A program made the position numbers and the translations under genes. The notes beneath the pieces were generated by a model, which did no database searches, had not been told where the DNA came from, and saw only the letters and a list, made by a program, of their open reading frames with translations. A DNA stretch of 64,000 bases from Temnothorax longispinosus (taxonomy: Eukaryota; Arthropoda; Insecta; Hymenoptera; Formicidae): NCBI RefSeq assembly GCF_030848805.1, contig NC_092358.1, positions 12,564,433 through 12,628,432 of the forward strand. The letters run 5' to 3'. Positions 40,362 through 51,328 of the stretch are shown one piece after another (the stretch's first letter is position 1; each line of letters begins with the position of its first letter).

Positions 40362-43300
40362 ATGACTGAGCACGCTACAGTTATTAAAATACCGCAATTT
40401 GATGGTACTAATTTTAGTAATTGGAAATATCGCGTAGGTATTCTGCTCGATGAAAGAGGTTTACGAAAATACATTGAGGAGAGTCTGGATGACATTTTGA
40501 CGAATTCATCGCCCAACGAGCATGGTGGAATTAGACTCGAAGAAAAGAAATGTATCTCGATCCTGGTGCAAACGATTCACGATGGACAACTGGAATATGT
40601 GAAGGAGAAGAGGACAGCAAAGGAAATGTTTGACACGTTATGTAGCATTTTCGAGCGGAAGAGCATTGCGAGCCAGCTATTGCTACGAAAACAGTTGCTG
40701 ATGATGAAGTATAGCGAAAGCGATAACATCACCGATTATTTCCTACGTTTCGACACAATGATCCGCGAATTAAAGTCAACCGGTGCGAAGATGGAAGAAT
40801 TGGACATTGTTGTGCACTTATTACTCACATTGCCGAAAAGCTACGACAATTTAGTTACGGCACTGGAAACGATTGACCAAGAGAAACTAACCTTGGAATT
40901 CGTGAAGACACGTTTGATGGACGAGCATAATAAGCGAAATAGCGGAAGCAGTTCAAGCAAATCAAATGAATTTCATGCAATGAGTACCAAAGGAAAAAGT
41001 AAACGACTTACCTGTTATGGCTGTGGTAAAGTAGGTCATGTAAAGGCTAAATGCAAGGCTAAAAAGGATCACAATTCAAAGAACGATCAGAAAAATAGTA
41101 GCAGCGCGAACAAAGCATCGGAGGAAAAGCAAGAAACGATGTGTGCATTTAAAGATGAAGAAGCAAATGCGTGCGATGACAAGCGAACACATCACGACAC
41201 GAATACAAAGGCACAAAGCGATAATATGATGCAAATAAAATTTGTATTGGATTCTGGTGCAACACAGCATATGGTAAATGATAAACGGTATTTCGACAAG
41301 TTGGAAGACATCGACGAGGTACAGATTTCAGTCGCAAAAAGGAATCAGAGCATCGTAGCGAAGCAACAGGGCAAAATCTTAGTAAAAACTTTTCACGACG
41401 GTGATTCATCTGTGAAGGCGATTCAAGACGTTTTGCTAGTCAAGGATTTGAAATGCAACTTAATGTCGATTTGAAGTTTAACGAAGAAAGGCTATCGCAT
41501 TGCCTTCGAAGGAGACTACGCATATGCATCAATCAACGGACAAACGAAGTTTGTGGCTCACGCCAGTGGAAGATTATATGAGGTTGTATTGCATGTCGAT
41601 AGTAATATTTTTGCTGGTATTTCAGGAGAGAACAATGTACATAGAGTATCGCAAAGCCTGTGGCATTTCAGGTTGGGTCACCTGAACGCATTCGACATGA
41701 AGAGATTGATTGATCATCAAATGGCTGACGGAATAAGCAAAGTAAACGTGGATACCGAGTCGAGATTCTGCGAGTCGTGCATCATGGGAAAGCAGACGCG
41801 ATCATCGTTTCTGAAGAATAAGAACATACGTTCATCCCGCATTTTGGAGCTAATACATAGTGATGTATGTGGACCGATGCCAACGACTGCATATGATGGT
41901 TCGAGGTATTTTGTTACTTTTACCGATGATTATTCGAGAGCCTCAATGATTTACTGCATTCAACACAAGAGTGAAACACTGGAGAAATTTAAGGAGTTTG
42001 TTGCGATGGCTGAAGCGTTGCACGGCAAGAAAATTGCAAAATTGAGAACTGACAACGGTGGAGAATATACATCGAGCGAGTTCAAGCACTTCTGTAAGAG
42101 CAAAGGTATCCAAATGATTCCTACCGTTCCTTATAATCCAGAAATGAATTCGGTGGCTGAGCGGCTGAATCGAACACTGCAAGAAAAAGCGACGACCATG
42201 CTTTTGGCGAGTGATTTGGAGTCGAAGTTTTGGAATGAGGCGATTGTCACGGCGAATTATGTTAAGAATCGATCACCGACGAGTGCAGTTGGAGAACAAT
42301 TCAAGAATAAAACTCCAGCTGAAATTTGGTTCCAGAAGAAGCCTGATTTGTCACATCTTCGAATCTTTGGATCGGAATGCTACAATCACGTTCCAGCAAA
42401 TAAACGAAATAAGTTGGAAAAGAAATCCACGAAATGCATTATGCTCGGCTACACTGCGTCAATGGGTTCATATCGACTTTGGGATGTAGAGCAGAGCAGA
42501 ATGGTTGTAGGACGAAATGTGACATTCAACGAAGCATCAATATTAAATCGAATGAATTTAGTTGAGATATCAAATTCAGAGGCGGCAAGGACACCAAATG
42601 AAGTGACTCGTGACGATGAGTTGGTGGATGAACTGGAGTCAACGTATGAAGATGCTGACGACACTTCGATGAACCACGATGCAAACAAAGAATGCGTTGA
42701 TGACAGCGATAGGACTACTTTACGAAGAAGCGAGCGAATTCGACGAGCACCAGACAGATATGGTGAATGGGAAATGAATGAAGCTCATTACGCATTATCG
42801 GCTGAACAATTTGTTGAAGATGATCCACTGACGATTGAAGAAGCGAAAAAGCGAGACGATTGGCCTGAATGGAAGAAAGCAATTGAAGATGAATATCGAT
42901 CATTAATTAAAAACAAAACCTGGACACTGTGTGATCTACCCAAGGATCGGAAAGCGATTACAAACAAATGGGTATTTAAACTGAAACGCAGGGCTGACGG
43001 CAAGATCGACAAATACAAGGCGCGGTTGGTGGTACGTGGTTTCTCACAGCGAATAGGATACGACTACAACGAAACCTATGCTCCAGTCGCGAAGTTGGTA
43101 ACTCTCAGAACCTTGCTTGCAGTTGCTAACGAAATAGATATGCACATTCATCAGATGGACGTCAAATGTGCATTTCTCAATGGCGAACTATCAGAGGAGA
43201 TTTATATGCAGCAGCCGGACGGTTTTGCGAATGGAACTAAAGTGTGCAAACTACTCAAAGCACTCTATGGTCTCAGGCAGGCTTCGAGGGTATGGAACGA

Positions 43301-44351
43301 AAGGTTCGACGAATTTATGAATCGAATTGGTTTCAGACGCTGCGAATCAGATCCGTGACTGTACGTGAGAGTGAAAAATGGAGTCACTTGCTACATTCTG
43401 CTGTATGTGGATGACCTTTTGTTGCTGTGCAAGGATATAAATACGATCAACACAGTGAAACGACTTCTATCAAAAGAATTCGAGATGACAGACATCGGAA
43501 AGGCAGATAAGTTCCTTGGCATGCACATTGAGCAAGACATCAAGAACGGAACAATTGGTTTAAGTCAAGCTCAATACCTGAGGAATGTATTGAGAAAGTT
43601 TGACATGGAGAATTGCAAACCAAAATCAACTACAATGGAAAAGGGCTTGCATTTGGAAAAGAGCGATGCAGATAGCTGTTCCAAGCAACCGTATCGAGAA
43701 TTGATTGGCTGTCTGACATATGCTACGATCACCACAAGACCTGATTTGTGTGCTGCAACTGGCTACTTCAGTAGGTTTCAAAGCTGTTTCAACGAAAATC
43801 ACTATGCACATGCGAAACACATTTTGAGATATGTTCGTGGAACAACGGACTTGAGACTGCTGTATCGCAGACAAGAAGCAGTTGAACCATTGGTCGGCTA
43901 CAGTGATGCAGATTGGGGCGGCGATAAGAACGATGGAAAGTCAACATCGGGCTATGTATTCAAGGTATTCGGCAACACCGTGAGTTGGTCATCACGAAAA
44001 CAGAAGACGGTCAGTCTATCATCAACCGAGGCTGAATATGTGGCGCTAACCGAGGCAGTTTGCGAGGCAAAGTGGATCCGAAAACTTCTGATTGAACTGG
44101 GCATCGATTGTAACGGACCAATCCCAATATTTGAGGACAATCAATCATGCATCGTAATCGCCGAGGAACCGCGTGAACATAGGCGAATGAAGCACATTAA
44201 CATTAAATATAACTTTATTCGCGAGGCAATTATAAACAACGAAGTAAAAATTGAGTACAAGGCATCGAACGAGCAAGTCGCTGACATCATGACAAAGGGA
44301 CTCGGAAGAAACCTTTTCGTTAAGCATCGACGCGATTTGAGTTTGGTTTAA
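40362..44351 (+). CDS. Copia Gag-Pol polyprotein, one frame with two TGA stops
   Basis: The frame starts at ATG 40362 (MTEHATVIKIPQFDG) and runs 1,330 codons. Order: Gag core (to about residue 200), zinc knuckle C-x2-C-x4-H-x4-C (218-231), protease DSG (297-299), integrase with the H-x3-H/C-x2-C region and catalytic D501, D564, E600 (D-x35-E within TDNGGEY and AERLNR), RT with YVDD (1015-1018), RNase H (SDADWGG, SSTEAEY, EDNQSC) and LADIMTK-like end. In-frame TGA codons lie at 41472-41474 (between protease and integrase, residue 371) and 43356-43358 (before YVDD, residue 999). Neighbouring sequence is otherwise intact, so the stops look like point mutations; readthrough is possible but unsupported. 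Expected products are a virus-like particle Gag and the enzymes for reverse transcription and integration. Confidence 0.93.
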
Positions 44352-44377
44352 AGTACAATTTGATGTTTTATTTCAAA

Positions 44378-44388
44378 TTAAGAGGCGG
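44378..44388 (+). promoter_or_regulatory. Copia polypurine tract
   Basis: TTAAGAGGCGG abuts the 3' LTR, in the position of the plus-strand primer. Confidence 0.7.
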
Positions 44389-44639
44389 TAATAAGTATAG
44401 TAATTTGTACTAAAAATGATAGGTTGGTAGCTCTGCTTCTATAGTCCTAAAAACCGTATTCGCGCGGACTTCTTTCATTATCTTTTGTCCATCGGCACAC
44501 ACCTTTGTAAAACCTCGATAGCCGATTAACGTATTAAAGGCATTGCTACTCGATCAAGATACTGGCGTCTTTCTTCTCATCCTGCACGCAATATCCTCTG
44601 GTGTGACTGCACGCTCTGCGATTACAGTATAGCTTCTTA
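44389..44639 (+). repeat. Copia 3' LTR
   Basis: Partner of 39965-40215 with two differences. Followed by the TTTCA target duplication. Confidence 0.95.
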
Positions 44640-44919
44640 TTTCAAACCTAGTCCTCTTGTTTGCCGTATGATGTCATGATATTTTTGAAAGACCAAACCT
44701 CGGGCAATAGGTCGCATTTCAAAATTCAAATGCATGAAGGATTTTCTGCGTATTGTTATAACCGAATATGAATCGTTTTTCGTGAGAAGCCTTAAAAATT
44801 ATTGTTTTTAAACTCGCCAATGTTTCATTTAAAAAACATTCATTATTTTATGCACAATATTCAAATTATAACAATAAATATATTTTTTTCGTATGAAAGT
44901 AATAATAATAATAATCAAA

Positions 44920-45250
44920 AAATAAAGATTAATCCGCCAATGATAATTTAAAACAGGAAACTTTATTAAAATCGACGCAAATGGCAATATCGCTTAATCA
45001 CGACGTTTCGACCCGGGGGATTGGGTCCTTCTCAAGTGTCTATAAACTGGCATGGAACTATCGCTCTCTCGTGAACATCTTAGGAATATAAAGATTTTGA
45101 CCGAATAATAATAATAATAATAAATATGTTGCATATAATGTATAATAATATAGAAAGTACTAAAAAAAACAAGAAAGACGACGACGGGGCGCGAACTCGC
45201 AATCTTCACACTTGTAGTTCGACGTCTAGTCCGCTACGTCACGCTTGAGC
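44920..45250 (-). mobile_element. tRNA-like head joined to a Penelope-type tail
   Basis: Read on the minus strand: a tRNA-like segment (45245-45177) with A-box-like TAGCGGACTAGACG and B-box-like GCGAGTTCGCGCC, an AT-rich middle with TAT repeats, then at 45040-44995 CTTGAGAAGGACCC, CCCCGGGTCGAAACGTCG, the stem-loop/GAAACGT motif seen near Penelope RT. It could be a SINE or a Penelope 3' end next to an unrelated tRNA relic. Confidence 0.45.
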
Positions 45251-45981
45251 TTTGAATGATGCCTCACTGCAGTGGTACTAAAAAAAAGGAGCGTGTGATT
45301 CACGAGTTACAATTTCTCGTAAATGCTTGAGAGTCGCATCGTATAGCACTGTTACTTCTATACAAATACTACATTCTTACAAAAGTTCGGCAAAATCGAT
45401 GATCCGGAGGGTTAGTCTTTCCCTTAGATAGAATAACGAAGCTGATTATGTACACAGTGAATAATGCGTGAGAAACTAATGTACATGGCTTATAAATAAA
45501 TAATTTATTGAAATAAATTTATTTTGAAATCGTGGAAATGATAAAAGTAAAGACAGTTGTTGATAAAAAAGATAGCTCTACACTACTCTACAGTATTACT
45601 TCTAGCAATAAAAAATATGAGCAATGTATAATTGTTCAAGCAAAATATTGAAAATAGGAAAAATGTAATATTTACTGTTAAAATAGAACATTTATAGAAG
45701 TAGTCTACTTAGAAATAATTTCGTTACTTTATAACCGCATTTCGAATATATTAACATACAAATGTCATGTTTTTTAAGCCATTTTACATAAAAAGATAAA
45801 TATTTTAAGAACAAGTTTTCTAATATTACGAAGTCAATTATTTCTTATATAACGAAAATGTTCTTAAAATATTATTTTTATTTATTATTTATTATTATTA
45901 ATATTTATTTTTTATTTATTATTATTATTTTAGCAATATTCTATGCATATAGTTATTTACGGTTTTTAAAAATTATTTCAG
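45251..45981. other. AT-rich end of intron 2
   Basis: No element ends or ORFs recognised. It ends in TTTAAAAATTATTTCAG, a good polypyrimidine/AG acceptor. Confidence 0.5.
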
Positions 45982-46293
45982 ATATAAGCAACAAGGTTCT
46001 TAAACAAATCGATTCTGATTTCGAGAAGGCCGGACAAGCCAAAGTTTGGTCTGGATTATCACAAATACCGATTACACCGGAAGACTTACGATTTTTATAT
46101 TTCGGCGATAAGCCAGTGTCAGAGGAAACTTTAATGGATTATTCTAATTTTCTCGGCGACGAACTCTTTTATCGCGGCACTATGGAAATAGCCGACATCC
46201 AAACAAAGCTAAATAGTGTAACGTATCTATATCAATTTTCATACAAGAGTGAAACTTCAGTCATCAGGAAATTACTGGATATAAATCTCTCAG
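45982..46293 (+). CDS. Carboxylesterase, internal coding exon
   Basis: The acceptor is ATTTCAG at 45981 and the donor is GTATTA at 46294. The first two bases complete the codon begun at 12214 (giving His), and the exon ends one base into a Gly codon (phase 1). Translation: ISNKVLKQIDSDFEKAG, VPITPEDLRFLYFG-like text (here IPITPEDLRFLYFGDKPV), LMDYSNFLGDELFY and VTYLYQFSYKSE. The D-x-x-F block and the YLYxFSY block are conserved in insect carboxylesterases between the catalytic acid and the catalytic His. No stops. The open frame upstream of the acceptor (from 45858) is AT-rich intron. Confidence 0.95.
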
Positions 46294-46717
46294 GTATTAT
46301 CGATAATTAATTTAGGATTACATAAGAGAGAATTTTCAACCCTAAAGAATACGTTTATACAGGTATATAATTTAAAAAAATATGCTTAAACATATGAAAA
46401 ACATTGCATTTTAGAAAAAAAGTTCAAAAAGGTGTTTGGTTTTGAGGGGGACACAAAATGATAAGTCAGTATAAACCTTGCGTGACAATTCCAAAGTTAC
46501 GTGAAGGTCATATTAAAATTTTTAAATAAAAACTCTAATTTTTTGTTGTAGATTCTTGTAGCTGACATCAAGACTTTTTCAAATTACTATGATTAAATTG
46601 AATTTTGTTCAAGATTTTCTGAGCTATGAGACATTAAAGTTTGAGAATCATCGGCATTAACGTTACTCATAATGTACACCGTGGGAAGATTGCTTGATTT
46701 TGTAAAACATCATGTAA
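46294..46717. other. Start of intron 3, unrecognised
   Basis: AT-rich, no repeat or ORF that I can support. Confidence 0.5.
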
Positions 46718-47030
46718 AGACCGTATTTATAATCGGATCTTATATTTAAGACCGTCTTAAGTACGATCTTAAGATGTTATGAATAATCAATCATAGGCCG
46801 GTATTCATAATCAGATCTTATTTCAAGACCGTCTTAAGTAATATCTTAAGATGCTAATACGGTGGCCGGTATTCATAGTAACTCGTGAATCACACGGTTC
46901 TTATATTTAAGACCATTTTAAGTACAATCTTAAGATGTCATTAACCAATCACAAAGCCGTATTAGCATCTTAAGACATTACTTAAGACGGTCTTGAAATA
47001 AGATCCAATTATGAATACGAGCCGTAATCC
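46718..47030. repeat. Nested inverted-repeat MITEs of the TCTTAAG family
   Basis: GGCCGGTATTCATAATCAG ... GACCGTCTTAAGTAATATC at 46797-46865 pairs with 46957-47026. Between them a related but different unit starts GGCCGGTATTCATAGTAACT, and a partial third unit lies at 46718-46785. A fragment of the family is at 27822-27870. Confidence 0.75.
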
Positions 47031-47198
47031 TAAAAAGGGCTGATATAAATATGTACGTGTGGGTGTGCGTGATTTAATTGGGTACAAAACAGAAAATTAA
47101 GATGCTTTGAAAAAAATATGATAATTATGCATATTAGCTCCGACCTTACGGATTTCAATAACCTTAATATATATTGTCAAGAACATAACCCTGTTTGA

Positions 47199-47447
47199 GT
47201 AACGCTCAAAAAGTTTTAGCCGTTGCTCATTATTTATTAAAAAGTTATTAACAAATGTAACTGAGAAATATAACAGTTTGTGTCGATACTAAGAGAAGTA
47301 ATTTGCTGATATGTGTGGTATATAGACAGTACACATATCAGCAAATTACTTCCATAGCACTGGCATAAACTATTATATTTCTTAAATTTTTTTGTTAATA
47401 ACTTTTTAATAAATAACGAGCGACGGCTAAAACTTTTTAAGCGTTAC
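47199..47447. repeat. Palindromic MITE
   Basis: GTAACGCTCAAAAAGTTTTA and its near complement TAAAACTTTTTAAGCGTTAC bound it. The centre is a clean hairpin AAGTAATTTGCTGATATGTG and its complement. Confidence 0.8.
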
Positions 47448-48085
47448 TATATCATATATAATTCTATTTGGCGCTCGCCTTGTGAATAGTTTTGTCATTA
47501 TTAGTATTAGTGTTAATATTAGTTACCTTCGTTAGTATTAGTATTATCGACTCGGTATATTACCCTATTTTGGGTGACTCGCGCAAAATATCGGCAGATC
47601 GCTCGGATCGGTATCAATATTTTCGCGACTCACCAATCGGTGCTACCCTCGCACACACGAGGGCACCCGCCATAAAACTCAAAGGACAAACTGCTCGCTC
47701 GCGGCACATTACAAGACCGCGAGCTCACTCCATCGTCCAGAAGTCTCGAGGAGCACATCTCTTCGGTTAAACCCTCGACCTACGGAAGGCCTTAACGTGC
47801 TTGATCTTCCAGGAGTGCGAACTTCTCCTGCTTTTCCTGCCTTGCCTGCTCTCGCTTGCCTGCCTGCTGTCTTGCTTGCTTGCCTCCGCACGTGCCTGCT
47901 CGCGCCCTGAGGAAGGACGAAATCCCTCCAGGAAACGACGGCCGACCGAAAGATGAATCGCTTGCTTTCGCTATATTCTTTTGCTTAAATTTCGCGTTAA
48001 GGAGACGCAACACACCTCCTCTGGTCCTTCGAGCAATATATAGATCAACTCGCAACCGGGGCCTAACACCTCCTCGAGACAAATT
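47448..48085. other. Unrecognised, moderately GC-rich
   Basis: Short overlapping frames on both strands without a domain. CTGCCTGCTGTCTTGCTTGC-type CTTGC repeats at about 47840-47885. At about 47906-47942 CTGAGGAAGGACG ... CAGGAAACGACGG is reminiscent of the Penelope-end motif but the stem is weak. Confidence 0.35.
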
Positions 48086-48290
48086 CTTTAAGACTGGGTC
48101 AATTATTTCCCGAAAAATTGAAAAAATTTTGGAACCAGTTTCCAAAAAATCGGTAACAAAAAATTATACACTTTATGGCAATCCCCGGAAAATTCTACCA
48201 CTACTTCATATATAATTTTTTAAGATTCGGTCCATTAACAAATAAGTAGTTCGCGGTCAGACAGACAGACAAACATCAGGTACTTGTATA
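48086..48290 (-). mobile_element. Helitron 5'-end fragment
   Basis: GTCAATTATTTCCCGAAAAA, TCGGTAACAAAAAATTATAC, CCCGGAAAATTCTACC, then CAGACAGACAGAC and TCAGGTACTTGTATA match the 26.4-26.75 kb and 62.1-62.47 kb ends. It is cut where a LINE 3' end begins. Confidence 0.8.
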
Positions 48291-48392
48291 TCGTTTATTG
48301 TTTCTCCCCGCAGGGCTTACAAGGCGTTTTTTGAGAGAAACGATCCCAAACTTTTTTTTACGTAGGGGAAATCTTCCACTATTGGGATCCTG

Positions 48393-48900
48393 TCGGGGAG
48401 CGCCATGGCAACCGGTCACGGTCCAATCGGGGAATTAACGCTCTAAACGAGCAACCAGTCATAGGGTCCGATCGGGGAGCGCCATGGCAACCAGTCGAGT
48501 TTACTCAATAGCCCCTCTAAAGGGAAAGATCTCCCACCCCTCAAAGGGGCAGGGGAGTGCCGGATTCCATGCATGTACATCGCCATCGATCCTGCATGCA
48601 TGGCCTACCGGCTAAAACCACCTACGAGCTATTACCACTGCGCGTTCATGGAGGGAGACCAGGAAACGCAATAATTACATCCGTGCCTCCTCCCGCGTCT
48701 CTGATTCTCAAAGGTCCTCATTGGGAGGACCCTTAAAAAAGATAAGAAAAGATGATCGGGGAGCGCCTTGGCAACCAGTCAAGAATCCCGGCCGGGAAAC
48801 GCTACGGCAACCAGTCAACGGGCCCCCACAGGCCCGATCGGGGAGCACCGCCCGGCCACGGAGTCCATCAGGGAGCGCCTCGGCAACCAGTCACATCATC
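48393..48900 (+). repeat. Interspersed CGGGGAGCGCC/GGCAACCAGTCA repeats
   Basis: The phrase GATCGGGGAGCGCC, 1-2 variable bases, TGGCAACCAGTCA occurs about seven times in perfect or altered form (near 48393, 48440, 48473, 48756, 48796, 48837, 48868), at unequal spacing. Confidence 0.75.
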
Positions 48901-49815
48901 CCCATCCCCCCTTCCGTTAACCAAAACCTTTCTGACTCTACTGTTGGGGGCAGCTAACCCCAACCTCCCAGCAAATTAAATTAAAATCCCTTTGTGTGCC
49001 TAAACCCACGACCAAATACCGGGTCCAGACTCCCCAGAAGGAACACCCCGGCATAAGCCGATTAGGAGAGCCGTTACGAATCGCGCCCCGTCCCGAGGAA
49101 AAAACCAATCCCCACCCTGCCGGAAGCCGGGGAACCCAGACCAAGTTCCAAATCCAAGCCTCCAATAAATGTACCGACATAAGCCGGTCAAAGGGGGCGA
49201 TCAGGAGCCGGCCTTCAGGCCGGACCCCGAACGCCCCCCGTCCCTCCCTGCCGGACCCCCCGCGCGCAAAGGGAGAAGCAAGGAAAAACCCACACCTCTT
49301 TTATCATTATCCTGAATGGCCCGACGGGCGCCGGGAACCAAACCGAGGCCCGAACCCCCCGCCGCCCCGGCGCGGCCCAGCCCACACCCGTTACAGGTCA
49401 TATGCGACTGGCCACCACCGAACCGAGACAGCGACGGGGAACGACCCCCACGGCCCAAACCCGGAATCCGTCCCCCCCTCCACACGCGAGTAAGGCCCGT
49501 ACCAAAAAAGAGAGGAAAGAATGCCCCGAAACGAAAGCCCTCATTTCTCCCAGGGATATTTCCGTGGGGAGCCAAGGGCCCGACACAGACGGAGTCGTAA
49601 TAGCCAGGTCCTGAACCTGGACCGGACGACCAAACCGTCCACTTGGTCCCCCCCCCTAACCCCCGACGGGGCAAAGAACAAAAAACCTCCTTGTCCCATC
49701 CTCCCTCTCCGGCCGGAGATGAGTAAACCCACCTCTATCGGTCCCAACAAGACCAGGCGTTTATAGTCAAAGTCGCCATCCCTTACTGGATGAGGAAAAC
49801 CGAAATCCTCAGGCC

Positions 49816-50560
49816 GGAAATCCCGGATCGGTCTTCTAAGCAGGGCATCTAAGCCCCCGGTTTTTTGTCTGGGTTTTCCTTCCCATAGGGGTAACCAAGC
49901 CAAGCCGACCCTCACCCTGTCGGCGTACCGACGTGCAATGAGTGAGGCGCCCAGCCTAGCCCCCGTTGGTTTATATTCGAGATGCCCGTCCTCTAGACCG
50001 GCGGAGTGGGTCTCCCCACCCCTATCGACCCTAGCCGGCCGGGCGTTTGAACCGGGTTGCCATCTCCCATCGATCATTGAGGCCCGAGTAGCCGACGCCA
50101 GTCTAGCTAGTCAGTCCTCTAAGCAGAGTGATCGAGCCCCCGGTTTGTATTCTGGGCTACCTTCCCTTAGGACATCTGGGTGACGGAGCAATGCTCGTCC
50201 CTCACGGTCCCGTCCGACCGGGCGATCTTTTAAAAAGGCCGCCTACCTCGCGAGCCTTTAAAAGGGCTCCCCGCTCCGTAGTAGCCCTAAGGACCACCAC
50301 CCGTCTCACACAAGACCGGCGAGGGGAGTATGCCCCCCCCCCTAACGGTCCCGGTCGACCGGGCGTTTGAAATCAGGGCCGCCATCCCCTACTGGGTGAA
50401 GAAGACCAAAGTCGCCCAGGCTGGGTAGCCTGGGTCGTCCTCTAAGCAGGGCACCCAGACCCCTGGTTTTTTCTCAGGGTTTTCCTTCCCATAGAACACT
50501 GGACAATAAAGCTAGCCAAAGCTAGCTCGTCCCTCACGGTCCCGTCCGACCGGGCGGACT
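49816..50560 (+). repeat. About 300-bp tandem repeat array
   Basis: Landmark TCTAAGCAGGGC ... GCCCCCGGTTTTT ... GGTTTTCCTTCCCATAG starts near 49833, 50116 and 50440 (periods about 283 and 325). Each unit also carries CTCACGGTCCCGTCCGACCG-like and CGCCATCCC-TACTGG blocks. Tandem units of this size are typical of LINE promoters or satellites. Confidence 0.7.
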
Positions 50561-50750
50561 TTTTATAGAGGCCGCCTACTTCGCGAGTCCCGAAGGACTC
50601 CTCGGTCCACGACAGACCTTGCGGACTGCCATGGATTACGGTACTGGTGTGCTCGGGCACTCCGGGTTTGCAAAACCCGTACCAAATGGTTCGGAATGGG
50701 CCCCGAAGGGTCCCAAATGTCGCCAAATGTACCCAACCCTTTATATACAT

Positions 50751-51328
50751 CCTTCCTAACCCGACCTGACCATTACGGCCCTTTACACTCTTTTCCTTTC
50801 TCCCCTCCTCGCCCTCTAACAATTTTACACACGATTTTTACCCTTCCTCTCCACCTACTTAATCTACTTAGCGTTTTTCAGGGATGTATCCAACCTCGCC
50901 TTCTACCCCTTTCCCTTTCCTTCCTAGCTGCCCCCCCTCGCTCCGCCCATCATATCTCATCCCTCGTTTCTCTCTCTCCTCGCTTCGTCTCTACTCTCTG
51001 GCGTAATCCTCTCCTTCCTCGCGTGGCAGACCTCCCTCGCTTCCTTCCCATCACCCCCCTTCCTCGATCCCCGCATTCTCCAGGCTCACTTCTCCCATTT
51101 TTTCTTGTCCTCGTTCCATACAATCTCTACCATCTACCCATATTCTCCTGTTTTCCACCCACGTTCTTCTTCCCTTGTCTCTCTCCTCCCTAGCCTTTTC
51201 CAGCAACCTCCACCTCTTCTTTCTCTTCTCCATGGACCTCCTCGTCCACCCCTATCCCCCACTTCTGCCTAATTACCCCATACCTTCCTAACAACTCCTC
51301 TCTGTCCTTCTCATCCTCCAACTCCACT
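50751..51328 (-). mobile_element. LINE-derived purine-rich (minus) segment
   Basis: The plus strand is C/T-rich. The minus frame at 51233-51051 (MEKRKKRWRLLEKAREERDK) resembles that at 36266. No RT. Probably an ORF1-region remnant at the 5' side of the GC-rich unit. Confidence 0.45.

Larger units (their letters stand above)
39965..44639 (+). mobile_element. Ty1/copia LTR retrotransposon, near full length
   Basis: 4,675 bp with 251-bp LTRs at both ends, flanked by TTTCA on each side (39960-39964, 44640-44644). Primer-binding site, a single Gag-Pol frame (with two stops), polypurine tract and domain order protease-integrase-RT-RNase H identify Ty1/copia. The LTRs differ at two positions that I can see, so insertion is recent. 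Its ends are TAATAAG ... CTTCTTA and not the usual TG ... CA. Confidence 0.95.
48291..50750 (-). mobile_element. GC-rich LINE-associated block, unidentified body
   Basis: At 48291-48360 the minus strand reads AAAAAACGCCTTGTAAGCCC ... GGGGAGAAACAATAAACGA, nearly the same 3' end as the LINE at 51329-51420 and related to 17925-17985. Above it lies 2.4 kb of GC-rich DNA without RT or endonuclease, containing two repeat arrays (48393-48900 and 49816-50560). Frames of up to 178 codons overlap on both strands and show no domain. It may be a 3' UTR/5' UTR remnant of a LINE or an unrelated repeat. Confidence 0.45.

Noticed and set aside
45858..45981. Extension of the esterase exon upstream to the ATG at 45858
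   Set aside because: This part is AT-rich Phe/Ile/Tyr text, and a clear TTTCAG acceptor at 45981 restores the frame from exon 12043-12214.
48393..48900. CRISPR-like or minisatellite regular array of GGGGAGCGCC units
   Set aside because: Spacing is irregular and spacers are not of constant length; treated as a degenerate repeat only.
49201..50077. GC-rich frames of 157-178 codons on the minus strand
   Set aside because: Gly/Arg- or Pro-rich translations over tandem repeats in high-GC DNA; open frames are expected by chance there.
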